This document shows positions 11,093 through 22,579 of a stretch of DNA of 64,000 nt, one piece after another; the first letter of the stretch is position 1; each line of letters starts with the position of its first letter. The DNA is from Primula veris (Eukaryota; Streptophyta; Magnoliopsida; Ericales; Primulaceae). A program made the translations under genes and the position numbers. The notes below the pieces were generated by a model. It had not been told where the DNA came from. It worked only from the letters and a program-made list of their open reading frames with translations, and did not search any database. The stretch lies in assembly GCA_963682055.1 (NCBI GenBank), contig OY821742.1, positions 6,285,816 through 6,349,815 on the forward strand. Direction: 5' to 3'.

Positions 11093-11920
11093 TCTCACCT
11101 AACCTAGATGCATAACTTCAAATCTTTTATCCTATTTCTCTATACTATTTCGTTCTTTTTTATTTATTTTATCCAAAATAAAATTCTAAAAAACTTAAAA
11201 AAAATTTACAATTACTATAATACATGTATCAATACATTTCAATAATTATTTTTAAAATAAAATCCACACAAAATTTATTTTAGAATAAATATATAAATTA
11301 GTGTAAATTAAATATTGAATATTAAAAAAATTGTCTAAAACAATATTATGTTCAAATGTTTTAAAATTTGAATATAATATAATATAAAAGTTTATAAATT
11401 TACGGAACAAATTGTGAAAATTTAAAATTTTAATGAAAATAAGTAAGGAGATACGAAAAAAGATAGAGAATATGAGTAAAAGATTTAGACTCATAATTTG
11501 CATCACACCAAAAGGATTTGAGGAAGTCCAAATGTTCTACCTCTTATTCTCTATCTTTTTTCGTGCTTCCTTACTTATTTTCACTCAAATTTTAAATTTT
11601 CACAACTTATACCGCAACTTTATAAACTTTTATATTATATTATATTCAAATTTTAAAACATTTGAACATAATATTGTTTTAGACAATTTTTTTAATATTC
11701 AATGTTTAATTTACACTAATTTATACATTTATTCTAAAATAATTTTTGTGTGAATTTTCTTTTAAAAATAATTATTGGAATGTATTGATACATGTATTAT
11801 AGTAATTGTACAATTTTTTTCAAGTTTTTTTTAAATTTTTTTGGATAAAATAAGCAGGGGACACGGAATGAGGTAGAAAAATAGGATAGAAGATTTGTAC
11901 TCGATTTGAGGGGGTATGGA
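11093..11920. repeat. Near-palindrome of about 830 bp
   Basis: Two arms of about 400 bp are reverse complements around a centre near 11,506 with only about 15 unpaired bases. Inner arms pair AGTAAGGAGATACG (about 11,441) with CGTGCTTCCTTACT. Middle arms pair the ATACATGTATCAATACAT blocks at 11,220 and 11,780. Outer arms pair ATCCTATTTCTCTA near 11,130 with its counterpart near 11,880. Any transcript through it would form a long hairpin. It could be a foldback element or an inverted duplication. Frames of 84-106 codons in the arms mirror each other and are not credible genes. No target duplication was found. Confidence 0.8.
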
Positions 11921-12003
11921 AGATAACAAGATCACAATTACGAGATAAATTAGATTGAAAAATACAAAAATCTAGGCTTATGTGTTATGTATCCTCGAGT
12001 ATA

Positions 12004-12303
12004 TCATTCTATTATAATAAGTCAACCCAAGTCAAATGAGTCTGCTCAATTTAGTTATTTTTTTTTTCTAAAAATACTTCTACATCTTTATATTAGTTAC
12101 CATAATAGCATACTCACATAAAAATATAAAAAATTAAAAACTAATAAAATTATTTATCACTCTTTTAAAAACCGAGCATTCTTTTAAATTTTAAAGTATG
12201 TTTTTTTTTTATTATCCACGTATTTATATCATAACTATACATATTTTATATATTTTTATTGCATTACGCACCACACACGCAACGCGTGAGTTACGATTAC
12301 TGG
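12004..12303 (+). mobile_element. Short non-autonomous Helitron, copy 1
   Basis: Starts TC (TCATTCTATTATAATAA) after an A and ends CTGG (diverged CTAG) before T. A GC-rich palindrome, ACGCAACGCGTG, lies upstream of the 3' end. Three other copies (33,483-33,780; 47,173-47,467; 48,507-48,804 minus) share both ends and a length of about 300 bp. The 5' TC, 3' hairpin plus CTAG, A/T insertion context and lack of target duplication fit Helitrons. Confidence 0.75.
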
Positions 12304-12446
12304 TATATATATATATATATATACTATAAAATAAGCAATTGTCTAATTTGCAAGATATAACCAGCACACAGAGAGATCAGATTGTGATTTAATGGCGATC
12401 AATCATCACAATATGTTAAATGGGGAGATATTTTGCTTTAAATATA

Positions 12447-12562
12447 GAGAAAATTAAGAATTGGTCCACGAAAACAAAAGTATTTAAGGATTGGTCCAGC
12501 TATAAAATTCATTTAAGGATTGGTCCATTATTTATGAAACTAATTAAGGATTGGTCCACTAT
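12447..12562 (+). repeat. Left end of the MULE with iterated terminal motif
   Basis: Four GGATTGGTCCA-type units lie at about 12,459, 12,488, 12,520 and 12,551, spaced 29-32 bp. Three matching inverted units are at the right end. The regular spacing at both ends suggests candidate transposase-binding sites. Confidence 0.75.
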
Positions 12563-13725
12563 ATATATACTATACATATTCTGTTTTTTTAAACAGTTGT
12601 ATCTATCTCTCTCTCTCTAAACCGTTTCTCTCCATCTCTCTCTCTCTAAACCATCTATATACACTATTAGCTGTATATCTCTCTCACTGAACGAATTTTA
12701 TCAAATTTCTGTATATCTATCTCTCTCGACAGACAGGTTCTCTCTCTTCAAACTGTTTTTTTATTGCTAGCTTCGTTTTTCTTGCTGAGTTTAGCTCAAA
12801 TTGCTTTGCTGAATTTAGGTTTTAGAGATTTATTATAATAAATAATAAATCAGAATTTTCTAACACAATGTATGATTTATTCAGACTGTTTTAAAAAAAC
12901 AGTTTGAGCTATTGTATTCAAGAGTTACAGAAAACAGTCTGAGTTATTAATAAACAGTCTGAGCTACTGTATTTCTTGTTATATAATAACTCAGACTGTT
13001 TTCTGTAACACAATGCATGTTTTGGTTAGGTTTTTAGAGATCAATTGCGTTTATTATTAAAATTCAATACTTCATACTGTTTTTTTCTTGCATTCAGACT
13101 GTTTTAAAAAACAGTGTTTATTATAATAATTCAGACTGTTCTGTATGATTTTGTATTGTTAAAATTCAAGAGTTCATACTGTTTTTTCTTGTATTCGGAC
13201 TGTTTTTAAAAACAGTCTGAGCTATTTATTCTAGAGTTACAGAAAACAGTCTGAGTTATTATAAACAGTCTGAGCTATTGTATTCTTATTATATAATAAC
13301 TCAGACTGTTTTTTGTAACACAATGTAGGTTTTTGTTAGGTTTTTAGAGATCAATTGCGTTTATTATTAAAATTCAATACTTCATACTGTTTTTTTCTTG
13401 TATTCAGACTGTTTTAAAAAACAGTGTTTATTATAATAATTCAGACTGTTCTGTATGATTTTGTATTGTTAAAATTTAAGAGTTCATACTGTTTTTTCTT
13501 GTATTCAGACTGTTTTTAAAAACAGTCTGAGCTATTGTATTCTAGAGTTACAGAAAACAGTCTGAGTTATTATAAACAGTCTGAGCTATTGTATTCTTAT
13601 TATATAATAACTCAGACTGTTTTTTGTAACACAATGTAGGTTTTTGTTAGGTTTTTAGAGATCAATTGCGTTTATTATTAAAATTTAATACTTCATACTG
13701 TTTTTGTGCACAGGTATTTTTTCTG
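12563..13725 (+). promoter_or_regulatory. Promoter and leader region of the MULE transposase, with 311-bp tandem repeats
   Basis: A CT-rich stretch (12,600-12,760) resembles a plant 5' leader. From about 12,870 the region is filled with CAGACTGTTT and AAACAGTCTG motifs in both orientations. A unit beginning TCAATTGCG repeats at 13,041, 13,351 and 13,662 (periods 310 and 311 bp). The third unit runs into GTGCACAG, a probable splice acceptor of a leader intron 12 bp before the ATG at 13,726. An unrepeated donor was not identified with confidence. Confidence 0.6.
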
Positions 13726-16395
13726 ATGGATTCGTTTGATTTAGTAATGTATTGTCGATATAATGATCAATGTGTCCCTGTTGCTCTGAATAAGCGTATG
13801 ACCTATGCGGAGTTATTACATACAATAAGTAATAGGTTTAGCTTGAATTTGGATTCAGTGTCTCTAACCTACTTAGCAATTAGAGATGAGCGATGTTTAT
13901 TGAGATCGGATGATGAGTTGAAAGATATGGTCGCTCTGTTTAACGTGTTGGGAAAAAAAATAGTAGAGATTCTAGTTTTTGTTGGGACTGTATCCACTTG
14001 CACTGTTGGTACTTCGAAGGAAATAAGTGCTGATTGTTCTGAATTTTCGGATGATGATGATTGGTGTGATGCAGGTTCTAGTTTAGCTGTTAGGAAGGTT
14101 TATAAAACGAGTGAGTGGGCAAACTTGATAACTGGGGTTGGGCAGATTTTTAGTTGTGCTGATCACTTTAGAGAGTCATTACGGAAATTTTGTATATATG
14201 AAGGTCATGTCCCCTGGTTTGGAAGGAATAACTCGGTTAGGGTGGTCGCTTATTGTGAAGAGAGGGATAGTATTGGCTGTAGCTGGTACATATATGCTGG
14301 TGTGTGGACCTCAGACCAACAATTTAAGATTAGAAAGTTTGAATCACAACATACATGCAAAAAGTTAGCCCCAGGTGCTCTGAACAAGCATGTAAATAGC
14401 AAGCTCATATCGAAAATAATGGATGAATATGTGAGGGAAAATCCAAATTTAGCCCCTTCTGCTATAATATCGCATTTAAGGATTGGTTATGGGTTGGAGA
14501 TAAGCTATTATAAAGCTTGGAATGCTGTCCAAATGTCTAGCGGAATGCACAGTGGGGATATCGATGAATCATACAACCAATTAGAAAGGTATTTTGTGGG
14601 TTTAGAATCGACAAATCCTGGGAGTCGCAGTGTCCTGGAACTTGATAAGGATGGGAATGGTTCAAATCAATTCAAAAGGGTATTTTTCTCTCTTCATGGC
14701 TGCATAAAAGGGTTTAGGGATGTTCGCCCCATGCTTTTCATTGACGGAACATTTTTAAAAGGAAAATATAAGGGTGTTTTATTGTCCGCAGTCGGCAAGA
14801 ATGGCAATAAAGGTTTGTTTTTCCTTTTTCAAGCTCTTTTTTTGTTTGTTTTTTGTTACATTAATGGTTTATATAACTCAGACTGTTTTTAAATTTAGTT
14901 CAGACTGTTTTATATACAACTTTTGTTATATCAGACTGTTTTATAAAAATGTTTTTGTTATCAGACTGTTTTTGTTATCAGACTGTTTTTGTTATCAGAC
15001 TGTTTTTGTTATCAGACTGTTTTTGTTATCAAACTTTTGTTATATCAGACTGTTTTATAAAAATGTTTTTGTTACCAGATTGTTTTTGTTATCAGACTGT
15101 TTTTGTTATCAGACTGTTTTTGTTATCAAACTGTTTTTGATTTTCAGACTGTTTTTGATTTTCAGACTGTTTAAGATTTTCAGACTGTTTATGATTTTCT
15201 TAATGTTACAGGGTTGTATCCACTTGCTTTTGCTATTGTTAGCAGTGAGAATATTGATAATTGGGGTTGGTTTCTAGAACAACTGAAGTTAACTATAGGT
15301 GATGACCGTCCTTTGACATTTTTCTCGGACAGACATATTGGGTTGTTGGATGGTATGTCTCGGATTTTTCCCAACGCAGACCATTATTACTGTCTACGCC
15401 ATTTGAAGGATAATTTGAAATTGAAGTTTAGTGGGGGTGATGGAACAAAAAGGACTGAAATTATTAATTTGTTGCAAACTTGTGCAACTTCTGCTACAAT
15501 TCCTTTGTTTGAACAGAATATGAAGTTGTTGCGCAATATGGGGGGTCGTAAAATAGATAAATTTATGGAGAATTGCAATCCTATGAAATGGGCCGAAGCA
15601 TATTGTGTAAAGTCGCGATATGGTGAGACAACTTCCAATGCTGTGGAATCATTCAATAATTGGATCAATGATATTAGAGAATTACCTATCACTGAACTGG
15701 TTGATAAGCTAAGATTGAAATTGATGAAATGGTTCGATGAAAGAAGAATCAAAGCAGGTTTGTGGCAACTCAGACTGTTATGTGAATTCGTGTTTGTCAT
15801 CATATCAGACTGTTTTTACTAGGTATATGTTTTTAAGAGATTTTTGGTTATGTTTTTTTTTTTTGCAGCAACATGGAAAGGTGTTCTGTGTCCTTTCTAC
15901 CAAGAAAAATGGGACACATTCATTCACAACGGTCTGTCGTTTTTGGTTGTGAGGTCAGGGTTTTGGAAATATGAAGTGCTGTCAGCTCCATCCGAATACG
16001 TGGACCTGGGACATCGGCAATGCTCATGTCATGAATGGAAGAGGACTGGGTTCCCGTGCCAACATGCAGTTTTGTGTATTTCTAGGGACAAACTGCCTAT
16101 GGAGAATTTTGTTGAAAAATGGTTCTTTGTGGACATTTATCGAAGTTCGTACAATACGCCAATCAACCCAGTCCCTAGTTCTATTTGGCGAGATTCTGAA
16201 TTGATTAATGAGTCAAACATTAAACCTCCAGAAACATCAAGGCCTCCGGGAAGGCCTCAAAAGAAGCGTATTCCATCAGGTGGTGAGGCAAATCCAGTCG
16301 CGAAAAAGAAGAAAGCTAATCAATGCGGGAGGTGCAAGAAATATGCAAATCATAATCAACGGACGTGCAAAGAGAAGCTTTCTTCTGAAGGATGA
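13726..16395 (+). CDS. MURA-type (mudrA-like) MULE transposase, three exons, apparently open
   Basis: The proposed exons are 13,726-14,812, 15,212-15,757 and 15,869-16,395. They use GT-AG junctions and join in phase to 719 codons plus TGA. Residues about 1-85 resemble the PB1-like N-terminal domain of plant MULE transposases. A MuDR-type DNA-binding region follows (FGRNNSVRVVAYCEERD to about residue 280). The catalytic core has acidic residues in LFIDGTFLKGKYKG, FFSDRHIGLL and the AEAYCVKSRYGETTSNAV region. A SWIM zinc finger (CSCHEWKRTGFPCQH) follows, then a basic tail with a CGRCKKYANHNQRTC knuckle. The protein would cut and move the element in the nucleus. I chose the ATG at 13,726 because it directly follows a leader-intron acceptor and opens the PB1-like domain. 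No frame lesion was seen. Confidence 0.88.
14813..15211 (+). repeat. First transposase intron, an array of TCAGACTGTTTT motifs
   Basis: About 13 exact CAGACTGTT cores occur in 400 bp, all in the transcribed orientation. Many are in units of the form TTTTTGTTATCAGACTG at about 17-bp spacing. Frames of 60-170 codons here are translations of this repeat, not genes. The donor is AAAG^GTTTGT and the acceptor TGTTACAG^GG. Confidence 0.85.
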
Positions 16396-17557
16396 TCGTG
16401 AATAGATTTTTTAGTTGTATATTAGACTTTTTTTAGTTTTATATGATGTTGGCCTTTTTCAGACTGTTTTTAATAATACAGTCTGATTTTATGATATTAA
16501 TAATACAATATGAGGTTCTTGTATTCATACTGTTTTACAAATCAGTTATTTAGAGTTCTTTTTACAGATCAATTGCGTTTTTTTTATTATTATTCTTATT
16601 CAGACTGTTTTCAGACTGTTTTAGAGATCAATTGCTGTTATGTTTTTTGTGCACAGGTATTTTTTCGTTTGTGCACAGGTATTTATTCAGACTGTTTACA
16701 GTTTTGATTTACAGTTTTATATTAAAAACAGTCTGAGATTATGATTGTAATACAGACTGTTTATATGTTTTCAGACTGTTTTTAATAATACAGTCTTATT
16801 TTTACGATTGTAATAAAGAAAACGAAGAAAACTAGTTACATCAATCATCATATTATTCAGACTCTTTTTTATTAGTCAATAGACTTCTTTAAAACAGTCT
16901 GAATTGTGAGTAATGAAACAGTCTGAGATTCTTTCTGAAAACAGTATGATACTCTAATGAACATAAAAACAGTCTGAGTTTCTAATGATACATGTCATAT
17001 GATGTTTTTTTAGTATATTGTCGTAAATGATTCAGACTGTTTATAATAATACAGTATAATTGATAGTAATAATACAGTCTGAGATTTAATAATATATTTT
17101 CAGACTGTTTATATTTCATTGAAATATATTAACGGAAGAAATAAAGTGAAGCAAACTAGTTACATCAATCATATTATTCAGACTCTTTTTTTTTAGTCAA
17201 TAGATATCTTTAAAACAGTCTGAATTGTGTGAGTACTGAAACGGTCTGAGATTCAGACTGTTTATAATAATACAGTATAAATGATAGTAATAATACAGTC
17301 TGAGATTTAATAATATTTTTCAGACTGTTTTTTGTAATACAGTATAAATACGTTTTTATATGTTTTTAATAATACATTTATGATTGATAGTAATAATACA
17401 GTCTTAAGATTCATTGAAAAATATATTGGCGAAAGAAAATGGAAAAGAAACGAAATCATATTCGAACAAAATAATAGAACTCTTTTCTATTCAGACTGTT
17501 TACAAATAATGGAACTATTTTTACATTCAGACTGTTTACAACTAATTTTTACATTAA
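16396..17557. repeat. Spacer between convergent MULE genes, motif-rich
   Basis: This spacer holds the 3' flanks of both genes. CAGACTGTT and AACAGTCTG cores occur in both orientations (about 17 exact copies). A block of about 340 bp containing ACTAGTTACATCAATCAT is present twice (around 16,740-17,030 and 17,100-17,400). At 16,560-16,690 there is a diverged second copy of the leader sequence around the first ATG, including GTGCACAGGTATTTTTTC. No separate gene was seen. Confidence 0.7.
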
Positions 17558-18659
17558 TCAAACTGTTTTTGTTAATTCAGACTGAATGTATCGATTGACG
17601 ATTCTCGTTATTATCTTGGCCTTGAACTCTAGTATCTTGTCGGAAGTCGTCTCTCTTGTGACAGGTTCACCATTGATGATTGTCTCCATGTTGTAGCACA
17701 CATACAATGCACAGTCTGATCTGTAAAAAAATAAAACATGTAAAATTAATTTTGATTTAGATGAATAGTAAAAACAGTCTGAATATCAGTAGGCACATAT
17801 TTTTCTTACGTGGCTCCTTGATAGGGACAGTCTGTTACAACGTCTAACGTGTACCCATCTTGTGAATCAAGTGAGAAGGAGGGCACATCAGCTATCATTT
17901 TCAATTTTTCTTGTACAAAGGCCATCTGTAACATTAAAAAAAATATATACATTTAAAAGATGAAGAGGGTAGTTTTTGCAAATTCAGACTGTTGTATTTT
18001 AAAAAGAGTCTGAATTACCACTAGTTTGGCGTCATCAAGGTAAGGGTCTGGTCTGTTGATATTGCAAGGAGGTATGTTGCTATTATAAAAACCCCACTTT
18101 TTCGATTCGACGTTCAGAACCAATAGAGTCCAGTGGTCTGCCTCTACGTCAATGGGTCGGTTCCTATTCGAGTTAATAGGGAAGAACAATAACTTGTATC
18201 CGTTCTGAACGTGCTTCCTCAGCTTATCGGTGATTTTCGCATCGAGCTCATCCTCGTATCTTTTCCTGTCTTTTAAAAAAAACTACAAACCAAACAACAA
18301 CGAAAAGGTTTAAGATAAAATCTCAGACTCTTTTTGTAAAGAAACAAAGTGATGCATTGACAACATAAAAAGAGTTTGTGTTTTTACCCATAATACGGAG
18401 GTCAATATCTTGAATTTTTTTGTAGATTTTGCCTGGTATTCTTGCCTCAATATGTGGGTATACCCATTTATGATCTGCGATAAGGACAAGTTTTAGAAAG
18501 AGTATGAGTACAAGAGCTTGTAAGCAAGCAATAAAATTGTACGATCCCTGTATACTTACATTACAGCATAGCAACTGGCCATTAATTAAGTTGTAGATGT
18601 CGTTGAGAGTGATGAAGTAATCCTTATTGTTTGAACCGAGTTTTGAGAACAAGGCGGCA

Positions 18660-19241
18660 CTGTAAATTAAAATTTTATAGTAAGCACAAAACAGTCTGAG
18701 ATTGAAAAAAACAGTCTGACAACAAAACAGTCTGAGATAAAACAGTCTGAGATTGAAAAAAACAGTATGACAACAAAACAGTCTGAGTTAAAAAAAAACA
18801 TTAAAAGTTGTATATAAAAGGGACACAATAGATCATTTTTTTTAAAGAGTCTGAGCTATATAAAAAAGAGTCTGAGCTATTAAAAAACAGTATGGGGCTT
18901 GTATAAAAAAACAGTCTGAACTAAATTTATCATTCTGAACTAAACAGTCTGAACTAAACTTTCTAACAAAAAACAGTCTGAACTAAACAGTCTGACAAAA
19001 ACACAATTGATCATTTTTTAAAAAGAGTGAGCTATATAAAAAAGAACTAAAAACAGTCTGAACAGTCTATAAAAACAGTCTGAACTAAAATTAAAAAGAG
19101 TCCAAGCTATATAAAAGTATCATAAATACAAAACAGTCTTCATTAAAACAATTCATACTGTTTTAAACAGTCTGAGGTAAATGTAAAGAGTGTGAGACCT
19201 AATTGTATCATAAACACAAAAATAAAAAGAGTCTGACTTAC
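18660..19241 (-). repeat. Sixth intron of the Ulp1-like gene, motif array
   Basis: About a dozen exact AACAGTCTG cores and many near copies fill this intron. Nearly all are oriented so that the minus-strand transcript reads TCAGACTGTTT. Confidence 0.8.
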
Positions 19242-21303
19242 AATGGTCCATTTGCGTTGTGAATTTCTTGAATTTTGCTGAAGATGTTGTCAGGGAGCTT
19301 TGTTGTGATATCATTCTCATTTTTATTTGTGATGATATCGTGTGCTCTCTCTGTTTTGTCCGGTACATGGTCTACTAGACTACTGAAGTCGATTTGTGGG
19401 AAATAGCCTTCGCCACCTTGGTCGTCCAGTACAGGAGTTTTCTTTTTTGATGCTCTCCCTTTTGCTGTTCGTCCACCCTTTGGTTTTTTATTTGGTTTTT
19501 CCAACAACGGCTCAGGAGCGCCTACGTCTGCGACCATTTCAGACTTGTCATCTTGATCAGCTTGCTTACGTTTCCGTAGCTGGTTCTCATTTTCTTGGAT
19601 TTTTGTTGGAGAGTCTATTTTACTTGGTGTGTACTTCACTGGTGGTCTCCTATCTGTTCTTGCTCTGATACGGAGAATGTTGGATCCCGGACCATCATAC
19701 TCATAACCGAGTCTTTCCAGAATTTCTTTGCGGATTAAATCTAGCTGTGGAGTCTGTATATCCGCATTTAGGAGAGCATCAGTTATAACTTCATCGATTC
19801 GGCACTTTTGTGAGTAGTCGTGTGCCGCATACACCTGTGCATCATTGTATAGCCCTTCTTTTAGCTCATGTTCCCCTGCAACAATAGGAGGAAAAATAGT
19901 CTGAATAATTCATTGAAATAATACAGTCTGATTATGATAGTAATAATACAGTCTGAGGTTTCTATTTGATATATTTCATTGAAAGAAGAATTTACTAAGC
20001 AAAAGAAAGGGATTCAGACTGTTTTTAATAATACATTACGAATGATAGTAACAATACAGTCTGAGATTTTAATAATATATTTTCAGACTGTTTTTAGTAA
20101 TAGAATATGAATGCAAAATAGTTTATATGATTACAATAGAGGTACTCTACCTTTACCTTGTAGGTCTTCCTCAAGCTGCTTTTTTTCATTCTCCAATTTT
20201 TCCATTCTTTGCTTCATCTCGACTTCTTTGTTTCGCATTTTATTTTTTTCTACATATGCCTCTTGCTGGAGATCAGAGACAATTCTTTGGTATTTGGTGA
20301 TCATCTCCTCCTTTTCTATAACACAAACAGTCTGACTTAGGGAAACCAAGCTAATGGAAAAAAAATTAGACAAGAGAGGAAGAGTTTGAATTGCATTTTA
20401 TGGCGTTTACCTTTTATTTCCTTCTCGAGCATTTTCTTTTCCTCAACCATTTGTTCAATCTTTTGTTTCCACTCAGGTACCCACTTGGACTTTAATCTTT
20501 CTTCTAAAGCCAAAGATTTCCCAAGGTCGTTGATGCTTTTCTGCATTGTGGTTGTTAGGTCTTTATACTCTTTAATTTGCAAAATTGCCTCATCTAGGTT
20601 TTTCTGCAATTCAGCCACTTTGGTCTCTTCTTTTTCGGACTCTTCTTCTCTCCTCTCTTCGTGAATTGGACTTTCATTCACATGCATATCATCGGCACTG
20701 TAATTATAACAGCCACCACCTCCAGAGGGACCTCACTCGTCATATTCGGTGCTCTTAGATGTTTCCATTATTTCATTGAATTTTGGAGTTTTTGGTGTTC
20801 CGAATTGTTTCCGAAGGGAGATGGTAAAATTGTTGTCTGACTCATTTTCGCTCCCAGAGTCTTCTTCTGTGTTTTCCGAGCCTTCATTTTCAGAGTTTTC
20901 CAAGCCTTCCTCTTCTGTTGAACTAGAGTAAACATTCTGAGGATCTTCAACATCTTCGTCTATCTCTTTCTCCAACTCCTCATCTGTTAATCGCTTTGGT
21001 TTCGGAGGTAGCTTCTTTTTACCATCATAAATAACGAGGTTTTTTGATTGTTTTCTACATCCCTATGATGATAATTTAAAGAATGAAAAGGTTTTTAGAA
21101 GCAATTGTATAGATAGAATAAAAACAGTCTACAATTGTATAGAAATAGTGTTATACCTTTTCATTGCACAGGTCTACAATTGTGAACCTTGAGGAACACA
21201 ACTTGAAGAATGAAAAGACGTCCCATTTGACACACAAAGCCTTTGTGGATGCTTCTTTTGTCATGTCCGGTTTTGAAATATTGAACTTTTCAAGGATGAC
21301 ATA

Positions 21304-21841
21304 CTGTACAGATGGAAATACAGTTTTTAAGAATACAGTCTGAGATTTAAATGATAGTAACAATACAGTCTGATTTTTAATAATATATTTTCAGACTGTT
21401 TCTAGTATTATTCAGACTCTTTTTACAGTTTTTGTAAAAACAGTCTGAGATAGATAGAGCAATAATATATTGTCTTAAATGATTCAGACTGTTTTTTAAA
21501 TGATTCAGACTGTTTTTTAGTATATTGTCTTAAATGATAGTAACAATACATTATGAGATTTAATAATATATTATTCAGACTGTTTTTAGTATTATTCAGA
21601 CTGTTTTTACAGTTTTGTAAAAACAGTCTGAGATTTTTTGATATTTTTTAAACATACTGAGATTTAATACAGTCTGATTTATGATAGTAATAATACAGTC
21701 TGATTTATAATGGAAATAAATAAAGAGTCTGATGTAATAATAAACAACTTAAGAACATTATGAACATATAAAAAGAGTACTAACTTATAAAAAAGAGTAT
21801 GAACTAATAAAAAAAGGTCTTGAGAAGTAATTTTATTGTAC
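21304..21841 (-). repeat. Second intron of the Ulp1-like gene, motif-rich in both orientations
   Basis: CAGACTGTTTTTAGTATT and CAGTCTGAGATT units recur between 21,330 and 21,720, with TGATAGTAATAATACAG-type units also found at 17,290 and 19,940. Intron donor CCG^GTACAA, acceptor CTGTACAG^TATG. Confidence 0.7.
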
Positions 21842-22579
21842 CGGTATCGTGAGTAGACACGTGGACAGTGATCTTGGGTCTTGGTTGTTGAGCGACTCCA
21901 TAAGCTTCTCATGTATATGAGTTGCCCAATCATATTCCTTTATCTCTTTGATGTCACCGGCAACTATTTTCAAGTACCCCAATGCTATGGTCATGCCGCT
22001 CACCGTCAAGAAAAATGCATTTAGCATGTACAATGTTACCAGTCGGACGACGTCCTCTCTACCAACTTTTGTTGTTAATACCAATGCTTCGTTCAATGCC
22101 TTTACGATAGCTGTTTTGGTTAGGTTGGATTTGTTGAGTTTATTTGAAAAGCATCTTTCAACAAAGCTGTGGTAGGCTTCTTGGTTTTTAGCAAAGCTTG
22201 TGAGAGCTATTGGATTTTCAGCATTACCAGAAATTCCATAAATGTCACGCACACGGTCTCTCTCTATTGGAACTGTGAATCTACCTAGCTTAAGGGCCTG
22301 TGAGTTTCGGTCGTACCTCAAGGCCATCTGGTACAATTCTTTATCACTTTTCCTAGCCTGGTTAGTGGTTAATTCTCCATTTCTAGAAGCATTGATCAAT
22401 TCCCAGAACGGACAGTGTTGCTTAACTAATTCAAGTTGTGCCGGATTGAAATTTGTTTCGACAAAGAACTTGATTACAGTAACCAGGTTTGATTTGTACT
22501 GTATGTTGCCTTTTTTGGTGTTTGTGGTGTCAGATGGTTGGTTTTTGGGGTTTGTCGAATGTTTGATGGCAATATGTTT

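Noticed and set aside
11252..11753. Frames of 84 and 106 codons on opposite strands
   Set aside because: They lie in the two arms of the palindrome and mirror each other; AT-rich by-products.
14774..15277. Open frames of 60-167 codons rich in FLLSDCF repeats
   Set aside because: They are translations of the intron's TCAGACTGTTTT repeats and overlap the transposase splice junctions.
20700..20740. Short intron that could remove the TGA in the Ulp1-like gene
   Set aside because: Candidate donor and acceptor are only about 38 bases apart, shorter than normal plant introns, so I treat the TGA as a true stop.
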